32,265 nucleotides of DNA. It comes from Eubacteriaceae bacterium. GTDB taxonomy: Bacteria > Bacillota > Clostridia > Eubacteriales > Alkalibacteraceae. This document shows positions 1 through 7,186 of this stretch, one piece after another. Where the stretch lies: assembly GCA_003446375.1 (NCBI GenBank), contig DMAW01000086.1:1-32265 (forward strand). The letters run 5' to 3'. The notes beneath the pieces are model-generated. The model was not told the DNA's origin. It worked only from the letters and a program-made list of their open reading frames with translations, and made no database searches. The position numbers were made by a program, and so were the translations under genes. Numbering within the stretch: position 1 is the first letter of the stretch; every line of letters begins with the position of its first letter.

Positions 1-696
1 AGAATCGATATGAGCGAATATATGGAAAAACACGCAGTGTCAAGGCTTATAGGAGCTCCTCCGGGATATGTAGGATACGAAGAGGGAGGCCAGCTTACTG
101 AAAGCGTCAGAAGAAAGCCTTACAGCGTAATTCTCTTTGACGAAATAGAAAAGGCCCATCCGGAAGTATTTAACGTGCTGCTGCAGCTTCTGGATGACGG
201 AAGGCTTACTGACAGTCAGGGACGCACAGTGAATTTTAAAAATACGGTCATCATCATGACATCCAACATAGGCAGCACATATCTGCTAGAAGGGATAGAT
301 TCTGAAGGAGAGATAAGCGAGTCGGCTCGTGAGCAGGTGATGGGGCAGATGAATGCACATTTTAAACCCGAGTTTCTAAACAGGATAGACGAAATAGTGC
401 TCTTTAAGCCTCTTAAGAAATCAGAGATCATAAAGATTATAGATCTGGCTTTGGATGAAGTGGCAAAGCGTCTTGCAGATAGAGGTGTAAGTCTTGAGGC
501 CGATAAAGAAGCCAAGGAGCTCATAGCAGAAAAATCATATTCAAGCGTATACGGAGCAAGACCGGTAAAAAGATATCTTCAAAAGAATGTAGAGACTGTT
601 CTCGGAAGAATGATCATAGCCGGAAATCTTACAGAAGGAATGACCGTAAGAATAGGCAGGAAAGATAACGAGTTAAATTTCTATATAGAAGGGTAA
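1..696 (+). CDS. clpB: ATP-dependent disaggregase ClpB, C-terminal part (5' truncated by window)
   Basis: This is the last 231 residues of the ClpB chaperone, a hexameric AAA+ disaggregase that threads aggregated proteins through its pore together with DnaK. The reading frame is open from base 1, so the gene begins outside the window. Visible are the second-ring pore loop GYVG (about residues 22-25 of this fragment), the Walker B motif ILFDEIEKAHPEV (about 44-56), the sensor-1 segment TSNIGS, the FLNRIDEI arginine-finger region and the sensor-2 GARPVKR near the C-terminus. The sequence follows ClpB rather than ClpC in the DGRLTDSQGRTV stretch. Only 35 bases separate its stop from corA and no terminator is visible between them. 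Confidence 0.95.
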   Translation, partial: RIDMSEYMEKHAVSRLIGAPPGYVGYEEGGQLTESVRRKPYSVILFDEIEKAHPEVFNVLLQLLDDGRLTDSQGRTVNFKNTVIIMTSNIGSTYLLEGIDSEGEISESAREQVMGQMNAHFKPEFLNRIDEIVLFKPLKKSEIIKIIDLALDEVAKRLADRGVSLEADKEAKELIAEKSYSSVYGARPVKRYLQKNVETVLGRMIIAGNLTEGMTVRIGRKDNELNFYIEG

Positions 697-731
697 GTAT
701 ATAAAAACGGGATGATAAATGGGGGATTGAT

Positions 732-1700
732 GTGATAAATGTTACCGCATTGACCAAAGGCGACAGCCTTGTGGAAGTGGAGGAAGGCCTTAGTAACCTT
801 AACAGGGATGAGGTAAAGTGGTTTTGGGCGGATTTTGACGATCCGAATGACGAGGAAACCGCTATGCTAAATGATTATTTCGGATTTCACCATCTAGCTA
901 TAGAAGATTGCCTTCATTGGCTACAAAGACCCAAGGTAGATTTTTATGACGGCTATAATTTCTTTGTCCTCCATACGATTGATCCTGTAAGCCTATCTCC
1001 GGTTGAAATAAACTTGTTCATCGGAGAGGGATATCTCGTTTCGTTCCATAGGGATCCCTTGCTTCATGAATTTGAACAAGTAAGAAAAGATCTGTATTCA
1101 AGCGAGGTTGAGCTTTGGGAGGAAGGAAACGTATACGTAGCCTATCTTTTGATGGACAAGATAGTCGATATGTACTTCCCGGCTATATACAAGCTGGAAG
1201 ACGATCTTAAGGAATTTGACGATGTGGACAAGGGGGCTTTAAATAAAAGCGGGATAGAACGGCTCTTTGACATAAGGGCCGACATCTTAAAGCTGATGAG
1301 GACTGTCAATGCGATGAAAGAGCTGGTTTACAGGGTGCTGACATCTCCTCACTTAAAGCATTTTCTTATAAACGAGATGTACTTTAAGGATGTTTTCGAC
1401 CACCTCTTGAGATTGTCTGAAACCCTTGAAGCGAACAGAGAGATTACATCTGACATAAGAGACAGCTTCTTGTCTATCAACTCCAACAGGATGAACAGAG
1501 TAATGACCCTGCTGACGATAATCACGACTATTTTTATCCCCATTACCTTCATTGCAGGTATATATGGTATGAATTTCAAGCACATGCCGGAGCTAACTCA
1601 TCCATATGGATACTTCATAGTCTTGTCTGTAATGGCGCTTATAGGAATACTGATGTTTTTATGGTTTAAGAAAAAGGGTTGGTTCGATCTGTATAAATAA
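732..1700 (+). CDS. corA: CorA-family divalent metal ion channel
   Basis: CorA proteins form pentameric inner-membrane channels for Mg2+ (also Co2+ or Ni2+). The 322-residue length is normal for the family. The N-terminal two thirds is the soluble funnel domain with the long stalk helix (about 150-260). Two membrane helices lie at the C-terminus (about 262-282 and 292-312), and the diagnostic YGMN selectivity loop falls between them (GMN at 279-281), followed by a basic tail. The start is GTG at 732, six bases after a GGGGG ribosome site; the ATG two bases earlier runs straight into a stop. The DUF190 gene follows after 23 bases and is probably cotranscribed. Mg2+ versus Zn2+ or other specificity cannot be read from sequence. 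Confidence 0.93.
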   Translation: MINVTALTKGDSLVEVEEGLSNLNRDEVKWFWADFDDPNDEETAMLNDYFGFHHLAIEDCLHWLQRPKVDFYDGYNFFVLHTIDPVSLSPVEINLFIGEGYLVSFHRDPLLHEFEQVRKDLYSSEVELWEEGNVYVAYLLMDKIVDMYFPAIYKLEDDLKEFDDVDKGALNKSGIERLFDIRADILKLMRTVNAMKELVYRVLTSPHLKHFLINEMYFKDVFDHLLRLSETLEANREITSDIRDSFLSINSNRMNRVMTLLTIITTIFIPITFIAGIYGMNFKHMPELTHPYGYFIVLSVMALIGILMFLWFKKKGWFDLYK

Positions 1701-1723
1701 AATACATAATAGGGGGAGATAAC

Positions 1724-2041
1724 ATGTCTCATACCAATGGAAGGATGCTCAAGATATTTGTAGGTGAATCAGAAATGTACAACCATGAGGCTTTGTATCA
1801 TGCAATAATAAAAAAATTAAAGGAGCATGGAATGGCCGGTGCGACGACCATTAGAGGCATTGAGGGGTTTGGAGCCCATAATATCAAACACAAAAAGGCT
1901 ATCGATGTCTTGTCCGGAGATCTGCCGATACTTATTGAGGTGATAGATTCACCGGAAAAAATAGATGAGATAATAGATACGATAAAGCCAATGATAAAAG
2001 AAGGCATGATGGCGGTTATAAACGGAGTGGAGATAGTCTGA
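1724..2041 (+). CDS. DUF190 family PII-like protein
   Basis: A 105-residue protein with the DUF190 hallmarks: a KIFVGESE start, an AGATTIRGIEGFGAH segment and an LPILIEVIDSPEKI segment. Solved DUF190 members have the ferredoxin-like fold of PII signalling proteins and are usually found beside ion transporters such as the fluoride exporter CrcB, but no biochemical role is firmly established. Here it follows corA after 23 bases with a strong GGGGGAG ribosome site, so a regulatory role on the CorA channel is a reasonable inference. The gene ends ten bases before a strong hairpin shared with arsC. Confidence 0.85.
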   Translation: MSHTNGRMLKIFVGESEMYNHEALYHAIIKKLKEHGMAGATTIRGIEGFGAHNIKHKKAIDVLSGDLPILIEVIDSPEKIDEIIDTIKPMIKEGMMAVINGVEIV

Positions 2042-2050
2042 AAATAAAAT

Positions 2051-2090
2051 AAAGGTCATCACTTCCTCTTCGGAGGAAGTGATGACCTTT
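2051..2090. terminator. Bidirectional terminator between DUF190 gene and arsC
   Basis: A perfect 18-bp inverted repeat (2051-2068 with 2073-2090) closed by a cTTCGg tetraloop, an exceptionally stable RNA hairpin. It lies between convergent genes and overlaps the last two bases of the arsC stop codon. The leftward transcript is followed by a T-rich tract (ATTTTATTTT in the transcript sense) and so has a classic intrinsic terminator; the rightward side has only CTTTATG, so it is weaker in that direction. Confidence 0.9.
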
Positions 2091-2487
2091 ATGCATTGTT
2101 CTTTTCAATGGAAATAAGCTCAAGAACCTTTTTTTTAATCAAATCCCTTGTCTTTCTGAAATCCTCGATGGGGCCACCGGAAGGGTCGTCAAGTCCCCAG
2201 TCTTCCCTAAAGCTGCAGGGAATGAAGGGACACTCCACGTTACAGCCCATTGTGATAAGGTAATCTACTTCCGAAGGGATTTCATCAAGAAGCTTGGGTC
2301 TTAGTCCGTGGGTATCGACACCAGCCTCTTTCATCACCTCTAGAGCCAAAGGTTTGACCTCTGGGTATTCTTCGGTGCCTGCAGAGTAGCTTTCAAAGAT
2401 ATCGCCTCCTAAATGCTTCATCCATGCCTCTGCCATTTGTGAACGGCATGAATTATGCACGCAAATAAATGCCACTGTTTTTTTCAT
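2089..2487 (-). CDS. arsC: Arsenate reductase, thioredoxin-coupled (LMW-phosphatase fold)
   Basis: Reduces arsenate to arsenite in the cytoplasm by a three-cysteine relay, using thioredoxin. The 132-residue protein has the phosphatase-type P-loop C9-V-H-N-S-C-R-S (CX5R) at the N-terminus, the YSAGTE segment, a second cysteine cluster C82/C86/C91 and the general-acid loop LDDPSG (Asp about 101). This is the ArsC type related to S. aureus pI258 ArsC, not the glutaredoxin type. It is the second gene of an arsR-arsC operon, 16 bases after arsR, with its own GGAGG ribosome site. No arsenite efflux gene (arsB or acr3) is in the window, so export must be encoded elsewhere. Confidence 0.9.
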   Translation of the reverse strand: MKKTVAFICVHNSCRSQMAEAWMKHLGGDIFESYSAGTEEYPEVKPLALEVMKEAGVDTHGLRPKLLDEIPSEVDYLITMGCNVECPFIPCSFREDWGLDDPSGGPIEDFRKTRDLIKKKVLELISIEKNNA

Positions 2488-2503
2488 GTATATCCTCCAA
2501 TTT

Positions 2504-2884
2504 TTATAAATTTAGATTATTCATAACCTCTGTCGAATCATTGCGCAGATCGACACAAGAAAATTTGCTGTTTTTGTATGCGGATAGCTTAAGCAGGTCC
2601 TCTTCAAAATCTTTGTGTGAAAATTTGTCGGTCAAATAGGATATCAAGCTGGCGTTGTTCTTTGTGAATTCAGGATCCACGCTGTAAAATATCCATTGAG
2701 CATTTTTTTTGGCTTTTATCAGCTTCATACTCTTTAATTTGTTCAGATGCCTGGATACGTTGGATTGGTTCAAGCTTAGAATAGATTCTATTTCGCATAC
2801 GCAGAGTTCTCCTTGAAGCAAAAGATTGAAAATCCTCAGTCTGTTTTCATCGCCTAAAGCTTTGAAGATATCAACTAATTCCAT
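2504..2884 (-). CDS. arsR: ArsR/SmtB-family metalloregulatory repressor
   Basis: A 126-residue winged helix-turn-helix repressor. The arsenic-sensing signature ELCVCEI is present (C28 and C30, on the HTH helix), with a possible third ligand at the C-terminus (SCVDLRN). The recognition region reads LNQSNVSRHLNKLK and is followed by the beta wing (KNAQWIFYSVD). In the family, arsenite binding to these cysteines releases the operator. The gene heads the leftward arsR-arsC operon, has a GGAGGA ribosome site five to six bases before ATG, and is preceded by a 20-bp palindrome overlapping its promoter, consistent with autorepression. Confidence 0.92.
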   Translation of the reverse strand: MELVDIFKALGDENRLRIFNLLLQGELCVCEIESILSLNQSNVSRHLNKLKSMKLIKAKKNAQWIFYSVDPEFTKNNASLISYLTDKFSHKDFEEDLLKLSAYKNSKFSCVDLRNDSTEVMNNLNL

Positions 2885-2897
2885 ATTATTTCCTCCA

Positions 2898-2944
2898 ATA
2901 TGATTATATAATCATATGATATCATTTTTTGCAACAATTCTCAA
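2898..2944 (-). promoter_or_regulatory. arsR-arsC promoter and ArsR operator
   Basis: On the minus strand a sigma-A promoter reads TTGAGA (2939-2944), 17-base spacer, TATCAT (2916-2921). A perfect 20-bp palindrome, ATATGATTAT and its complement, occupies 2898-2917 and so covers the transcription start and the downstream edge of the -10 box. It lies 13 bases upstream of the arsR start. The position and AT-rich form are what is expected for an ArsR operator; binding itself is inferred. Confidence 0.7.
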
Positions 2945-2950
2945 GCTGTT

Positions 2951-2965
2951 TTAACTTAAAGTTAA
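2951..2965. repeat. 15-bp palindrome upstream of lipoprotein gene
   Basis: TTAACTT-A-AAGTTAA, perfect arms of seven around a central A. It lies between the ars promoter and the lipoprotein gene, just upstream of the -35 region of the leftward ars promoter. It could be an operator for either direction; no regulator can be assigned. Confidence 0.45.
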
Positions 2966-3033
2966 CAATATGACGAAATATGATTGAGCTTGTATTTAAA
3001 ATGTATCAAAGGTGTAATATATTGTAATATTTT

Positions 3034-3053
3034 ATAAAACCACTTGGTTTTAT
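3034..3053. repeat. 20-bp inverted repeat in the lipoprotein gene leader
   Basis: ATAAAACCA and its exact complement TGGTTTTAT around a central CT, ending 53 bases before the lipoprotein start codon. It may be an operator or a small RNA hairpin in the leader. There is no T-run strong enough to call a terminator. A possible promoter, TTGTAT (2990-2995) with TGTAAT (3013-3018) at 17-base spacing, lies upstream. Confidence 0.4.
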
Positions 3054-3106
3054 CTGTAGAATAATGTAAGCTAATGACATTAGATTGCTTATTGAAAGGG
3101 GCATAC

Positions 3107-3781
3107 ATGTTGCTTGCAAAATCGAGACGAGTGTTTTTGATAGCTGTTTTTTTATTGTCCTCAACTCTTATTTGGGGGTGCGCCATAAGCGAATTTACCT
3201 ACGAAGAAAGAAATGAAAATTTCATGGAATTAAAGCAATCAGGGGTTTCTTACGGGCAAGTGGTAAAAAAAGTCTTTCCCGAAATTTTCGAGAAATATTC
3301 ACCTGAAGAGGCCCAAAGGCTTGAATTTTACAGATACGACACGGAAAAAGATCTATTGAAAGAATATATGGAGATGTATAAAAACAATGATAAAAAATTT
3401 TTGGAAGAGAAAGAGCCCATTGAATTTCATTTGGATGCCTATAGCTGCCCTGTCAAATTACATGTCTTTAGTGATATAGATCCAAATATCAGGTTTCTTT
3501 TTCAAAGGCAATATGAAGGCCAAGACATTTACAGCTATGAATATGCCAATGAGGAGCAGTTTATAAGGATCCATGTATCTGATGACCCCATTGAAGATTA
3601 TGGACAAGCCCACACGAAGACACTGGAAAGATACGATTCCGAGATCACGTTGTGGAGCATTGGCAATTTAGATAATTACCGGATAAGCAAGGATTCGAAA
3701 TACTATTTGATAAAAGTCATGGGAGAAGTTCCCGAAGAGACATTAAATCTCGTATTTTACCGTGTAATAAATTTCTGGTAA
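3107..3781 (+). CDS. Putative lipoprotein of unknown family
   Basis: I do not recognise the family. From ATG 3107 the product is 224 residues: a basic start (LLAKSRR), a hydrophobic stretch and an IWGC lipobox-like site with Cys about residue 25, so lipid attachment and surface display are likely. The Trp at the -2 position of the lipobox is atypical. The mature part is charged and rich in Glu, Lys and Tyr, with no catalytic motif or further membrane helix visible. The frame is open upstream to an ATG at 3074, but the GAAAGGGG ribosome site five bases before 3107 and the signal peptide favour 3107. The gene stands alone, with the glp promoter starting seven bases after its stop. Confidence 0.7.
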   Translation: MLLAKSRRVFLIAVFLLSSTLIWGCAISEFTYEERNENFMELKQSGVSYGQVVKKVFPEIFEKYSPEEAQRLEFYRYDTEKDLLKEYMEMYKNNDKKFLEEKEPIEFHLDAYSCPVKLHVFSDIDPNIRFLFQRQYEGQDIYSYEYANEEQFIRIHVSDDPIEDYGQAHTKTLERYDSEITLWSIGNLDNYRISKDSKYYLIKVMGEVPEETLNLVFYRVINFW

Positions 3782-3787
3782 AAAACA

Positions 3788-3816
3788 CTTGAAGTAATTA
3801 CGAATAAGTGGTATGA
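3788..3816 (+). promoter_or_regulatory. Sigma-A promoter of the glp operon
   Basis: TTGAAG (3788-3793), exactly 17 bases, TATGAT (3811-3816), a near-consensus housekeeping promoter. Transcription would start near 3823 and give a leader of about 127 bases that contains a terminator-like hairpin before the first gene. Confidence 0.7.
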
Positions 3817-3854
3817 TTTAGACAAATGAATATTTAGTGCCAGTGAAAAAGTGT

Positions 3855-3905
3855 AGGCCGTACCAAACGATTATATTGATATGATTGTTTGTTGCGGTCT
3901 TTTTG
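3855..3905 (+). terminator. Leader attenuator before glpA, candidate GlpP antitermination target
   Basis: Two 19-base arms (3855-3873 and 3882-3900) pair with Watson-Crick and G-U pairs and a single mismatch around an 8-base loop, and TTTTT follows immediately (3900-3904). This is an intrinsic terminator in form. It lies downstream of the glp promoter and 45 bases before glpA, so it would stop the operon's own transcript unless relieved. In Bacillus the glpD leader has the same layout and is opened by the RNA-binding antiterminator GlpP bound to glycerol 3-phosphate. GlpP control here is inferred. The alternative is a plain terminator for the lipoprotein gene. Confidence 0.65.
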
Positions 3906-3949
3906 TATTCAAAAATGATTGCCAACAAACCAGCGAAGGAGTGTTTTAG

Positions 3950-5413
3950 ATGTATGATGTTTCAATTATCGGAGCAGGAGTAGTAGGGTGTGCTATAGCC
4001 AGAGAACTTTCTAAGTATGACTTGAAGGTGGCTGTATTGGAAAAGGACAGCGATGTCAGCAACGGTACCAGCAAAGCCAACAGCGGAATCGTCCACGGAG
4101 GATACGATGCAGCTCCCGGAACTCTAAAGGCAAAGCTTTGTGTCAAAGGGAACCAGATGTTCAAGCAACTTGACAGCGAACTGAAATTTGGTTACAACAA
4201 ATGCGGTTCTTATGTATTGGCTTTTGACGAAGATGACCACAAAGAGATACTAAAACTCTACGAAAAAGGAGTCAAAAACGGCGTAAAGAATATGTCCATA
4301 GTGAACAAGTCGTTTATTTTGGCAAATGAGCCAAACGTAAATCCAGAAGTTTACTCAGCGCTCTTTTGCGGAAGCTCAGGAGTGATATCGCCTTTTGAAT
4401 TTGCCATTGCATTGGCGGAAAACGCAGCAGACAACGGGGTGGAGTTTTTCCTAGAGACTCCGGTGACAGCCATTGAAGAGATAGACGGACATTTTATAAT
4501 AAAGAGCGACGACAGAAAGTTTCGCACAAAGTACGTTATAAACAGCGCAGGGCTTTTCAGCGATGAAATAGCCAAGATGGCAGGCATGGAAGATTACAAG
4601 ATAACGCCGAGGAAAGGCGAGTACCTTTTGTTTGACAAAGATATCGGAAATATGGCAAATGCAGTCTTATTCCAAACTCCAAAGGAAGGATCCAAAGGCA
4701 TACTAATAACTCAGACTTATCACGGCAATCTCATGATAGGGCCTAATGCAAAGTACGTCTACGACAAGGAAGATATGCTTACTACCAAAGAAGGCTTAAA
4801 GGAAGTTTCGGATCAGGCAAAAAAATCTGTGCCGAACATCGATATGAGCAAAGTCATTACACAGTTTGCAGGGCTTAGATCTTCCATGGAGCAGTACGAC
4901 TTCATCATAGAAGAAACTAAAAAAGGCTTTGTTAATTTAATCGGCATAGATTCACCCGGTCTTACGTCATCGCCGGCAATCGCCCTAGAGGTATTGGATA
5001 TTTTGGATAAGTCGGGCCTTGGGCTAGACCCAAAAGAAAACCACATATCATACCGTACGCCTTATATAAGGATGGATCATATGTCAAATGAAGAAGTCAA
5101 CGAGCTTATCGCTCAAGACGGAAGCTTCGGCAAAATTGTCTGTAGATGCGAAAGCATAACTGAAGGCGAAATCGTGGATGTGCTAAAAAGATCAATTCCC
5201 GTAAAGACAATCGATGCCATAAAGCGCAGGGCGAGAGCTACCATGGGAAGATGCCAAGGAGGTTTTTGTACGCCGAAGGTAATGGATATAATGTGCAGAG
5301 AGCTTAATATGGAAATGACTGATATAAATAAAAGCGAAAAAGGCTCTTATATATTGTCGGGTAAAACCCAAAAAGCTGAAGGGGGAAATGAACAATGGTC
5401 TATGATCTTATAG
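3950..5413 (+). CDS. glpA: Anaerobic glycerol-3-phosphate dehydrogenase subunit A-like FAD oxidoreductase
   Basis: Oxidises glycerol 3-phosphate to dihydroxyacetone phosphate with FAD. The 487-residue protein starts with a Rossmann FAD site (GAGVVG, residues 8-13), continues through the DAO-type domain (SGIVHGGY, FAGLR, GIDSPGLTSSPA) and ends in a BFD-like [2Fe-2S] domain with C398-x-C400 and C435-x4-C440 (GRCQGGFC). This domain order is that of GlpA rather than aerobic GlpD. The start has a GAAGGAG ribosome site. The last 19 bases overlap the glpB-like gene, indicating translational coupling. Expression is probably controlled by the leader hairpin upstream. Related L-2-hydroxyglutarate oxidases share the fold, but the partner genes support GlpA. 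Confidence 0.88.
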   Translation: MYDVSIIGAGVVGCAIARELSKYDLKVAVLEKDSDVSNGTSKANSGIVHGGYDAAPGTLKAKLCVKGNQMFKQLDSELKFGYNKCGSYVLAFDEDDHKEILKLYEKGVKNGVKNMSIVNKSFILANEPNVNPEVYSALFCGSSGVISPFEFAIALAENAADNGVEFFLETPVTAIEEIDGHFIIKSDDRKFRTKYVINSAGLFSDEIAKMAGMEDYKITPRKGEYLLFDKDIGNMANAVLFQTPKEGSKGILITQTYHGNLMIGPNAKYVYDKEDMLTTKEGLKEVSDQAKKSVPNIDMSKVITQFAGLRSSMEQYDFIIEETKKGFVNLIGIDSPGLTSSPAIALEVLDILDKSGLGLDPKENHISYRTPYIRMDHMSNEEVNELIAQDGSFGKIVCRCESITEGEIVDVLKRSIPVKTIDAIKRRARATMGRCQGGFCTPKVMDIMCRELNMEMTDINKSEKGSYILSGKTQKAEGGNEQWSMIL

Positions 5414-6648
5414 TAGTAGGTGGAGGGCCGGCAGGGCTTGCAGCAGCCTTGAAGGCTTACGATGAAGGAATAAAGGATATATTGATAATAGAAAGGGACT
5501 ATGTGCTGGGAGGGATATTAAACCAATGCATACACAACGGATTTGGTCTGCACAAGTTCAAAGAGGAGCTTACCGGTCCTGAGTACAGCGAAAAGTACAT
5601 AGAAAGACTTAAGGATACCAGCATAAAAGTAAAAACAGAGACCATGGTGCTAAAAGTTACCGAAGATAGGGAAGTACATACTTTAAATGAAAAAGAGGGA
5701 TTTCAGGTTCTTAAAGCAAAAAGTCTTATACTGGCGATGGGGTGCAGAGAAAGAACAAGGGGTGCAATAAGCATTGCAGGGGCAAGGCCTTCCGGAGTGT
5801 TCACAGCAGGGACAGCTCAAAGGTTCATCAACTTGGAAGGCTATATGCCGGGCAAGGAAGTGGTGATACTTGGTTCAGGGGATATCGGGCTTATAATGGC
5901 AAGGCGCATGACTTTGGAAGGGGCCAATGTCAAATGCGTGCTGGAGCTTATGCCTTATTCAAACGGGCTTACGAGAAATATAGTACAGTGCCTTGACGAT
6001 TATGATATTCCGCTTAAATTAAGCCATACGGTGGTATCTGTTCACGGAGATAAAAGGCTTGAAGGAATAACGGTTGCAAAGGTAGATGAGAATCTTCAAA
6101 TAATAGACGGAAGCCAGGAGTACATATCCTGTGATACGCTGTTGCTGTCGGTGGGGTTGATACCTGAAAACGAGCTTTCCAACGTATGCGATATAGAAAT
6201 CGACAAAACCACAAAAGGGCCTGTGGTATCTGATACTAGAGAAACTTCAAAGAAGGGCATATTTGCATGTGGAAACGTGTTGCACGTACATGACCTTGTG
6301 GATTACGTATCAGAGGAAGCTGAGATAGCGGCAGTGGGTGCTGCAAAATTCATAAAAAATTCAGCTGCAGAACAAAAAAGCATAAAAACTAAAGGATGCA
6401 ATGGGGTTACATATGTGGTTCCTCAAAAGGTAGGACTAGACGATCAGGACAAAGTTGTAAAGATGTATCTTAGAGTAAACAAGGTATACGACAACAGCAA
6501 GATAAAGGTGACTGCCGGTGGAGTAGAAATTGCCAGCAAGAAGTACGATAGGCTTATTCCCGGGGAAATGGCTAGCATAAACTTGGTCAAATCAAAACTA
6601 AAAGGAATAGACATGGACGAAGTCGTATTCGAAGTGGAGGGCGCGTAG
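5395..6648 (+). CDS. GlpB-like FAD/NAD(P)-binding oxidoreductase
   Basis: A 417-residue flavoprotein of the pyridine nucleotide-disulfide oxidoreductase type. It has an N-terminal FAD Rossmann motif GGGPAG (9-14), a central second dinucleotide motif GSGDIG (in the segment EVVILGSGDIGL) for NAD(P)H, and a GIFACGNV segment that closes the FAD site. The redox-active CxxxxC pair of classic disulfide reductases is not present; a single Cys lies in LNQCIHNGFG. In clostridial glp operons this protein takes the electrons from the GlpA-like subunit, probably passing them to NAD+ or another carrier. It overlaps glpA by 19 bases and is followed after one base by the DUF1667 gene, so the three form one complex-like operon. 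Confidence 0.85.
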   Translation: MVYDLIVVGGGPAGLAAALKAYDEGIKDILIIERDYVLGGILNQCIHNGFGLHKFKEELTGPEYSEKYIERLKDTSIKVKTETMVLKVTEDREVHTLNEKEGFQVLKAKSLILAMGCRERTRGAISIAGARPSGVFTAGTAQRFINLEGYMPGKEVVILGSGDIGLIMARRMTLEGANVKCVLELMPYSNGLTRNIVQCLDDYDIPLKLSHTVVSVHGDKRLEGITVAKVDENLQIIDGSQEYISCDTLLLSVGLIPENELSNVCDIEIDKTTKGPVVSDTRETSKKGIFACGNVLHVHDLVDYVSEEAEIAAVGAAKFIKNSAAEQKSIKTKGCNGVTYVVPQKVGLDDQDKVVKMYLRVNKVYDNSKIKVTAGGVEIASKKYDRLIPGEMASINLVKSKLKGIDMDEVVFEVEGA

Positions 6649-6649
6649 A

Positions 6650-7006
6650 ATGAGCGAGATAAAAAAATACACATGCGTAGTATGTCCAAAGGGATGCAGC
6701 CTCGTGGTGGAAAAGGCAAACGGAGAAATAAAAGTCACAGGTCAAAAATGTCCAAGAGGAGAAGTCTACGGAAAAACGGAAATGACGGATCCCAGAAGGG
6801 TGATCACTTCCACTGTAGCAGTGGCAGGGGGAAAAGAACCGGTGACTTCAGTAAAGACAACCCAAGGAGTCCCGAAAGGACAGATATTTGATGTGATGAG
6901 CACGATAAACAGCGTGAAGCTTAAGTCACCTTGCAAAAGAGGCGACATAATAATAAAAAACATCAACGGAACAGGAGCAGACCTGGTAGTTACCCGCAGC
7001 TGCTAA
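6650..7006 (+). CDS. DUF1667 small cysteine-rich redox protein
   Basis: A 118-residue protein whose N-terminus has C9-x2-C12-x3-C16 and C34 (in QKCPRGEVYG), a spacing like the [4Fe-4S] N-terminal domain of molybdopterin oxidoreductases, plus C95 and a C-terminal C118. DUF1667 proteins are regularly the third gene after glpA/glpB-like flavoproteins in anaerobes. An electron-transfer or structural Fe-S subunit of the glycerol-3-phosphate dehydrogenase is inferred; it would stand in for the larger GlpC of enterics. It starts one base after the glpB-like stop, with the ribosome site (GGAGGG) inside that gene, and is followed by a strong terminator. Confidence 0.82.
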   Translation: MSEIKKYTCVVCPKGCSLVVEKANGEIKVTGQKCPRGEVYGKTEMTDPRRVITSTVAVAGGKEPVTSVKTTQGVPKGQIFDVMSTINSVKLKSPCKRGDIIIKNINGTGADLVVTRSC

Positions 7007-7029
7007 TACTAATTCCCATATAAACTCTC

Positions 7030-7079
7030 AAAAAAGAAGATTCGGACTGCATCAATTTGTAGCCCGAATCTTCTTTTTT
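7030..7079 (+). terminator. Intrinsic terminator of the glp operon
   Basis: A 16-bp perfect stem (7030-7045 with 7064-7079), then an A/C mismatch and four more pairs around an 8-base loop (7051-7058). The distal arm ends in TTTTTT, and the symmetrical AAAAAA on the proximal arm would let it act on both strands. It closes the glp operon 24 bases after the DUF1667 stop. Confidence 0.9.
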
Positions 7080-7126
7080 GCGGCTCGGCTTAAAAATCAT
7101 ATAGCACAGACCGATTTTTTTAGCGA

Positions 7127-7154
7127 TTGATAAAAAATTGTGATAAAATATACA
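7127..7154 (+). promoter_or_regulatory. Candidate sigma-A promoter of the diguanylate cyclase gene
   Basis: TTGATA (7127-7132), 16-base spacer, TATACA (7149-7154). It lies after the glp terminator and about 32 bases before the preferred GTG start, in the right place for a short leader. Spacing is one base under ideal, so the call is moderate. Confidence 0.45.
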
Positions 7155-7186
7155 AAGACTGTGTCACGATGTTGGGAGGAGCTTGT

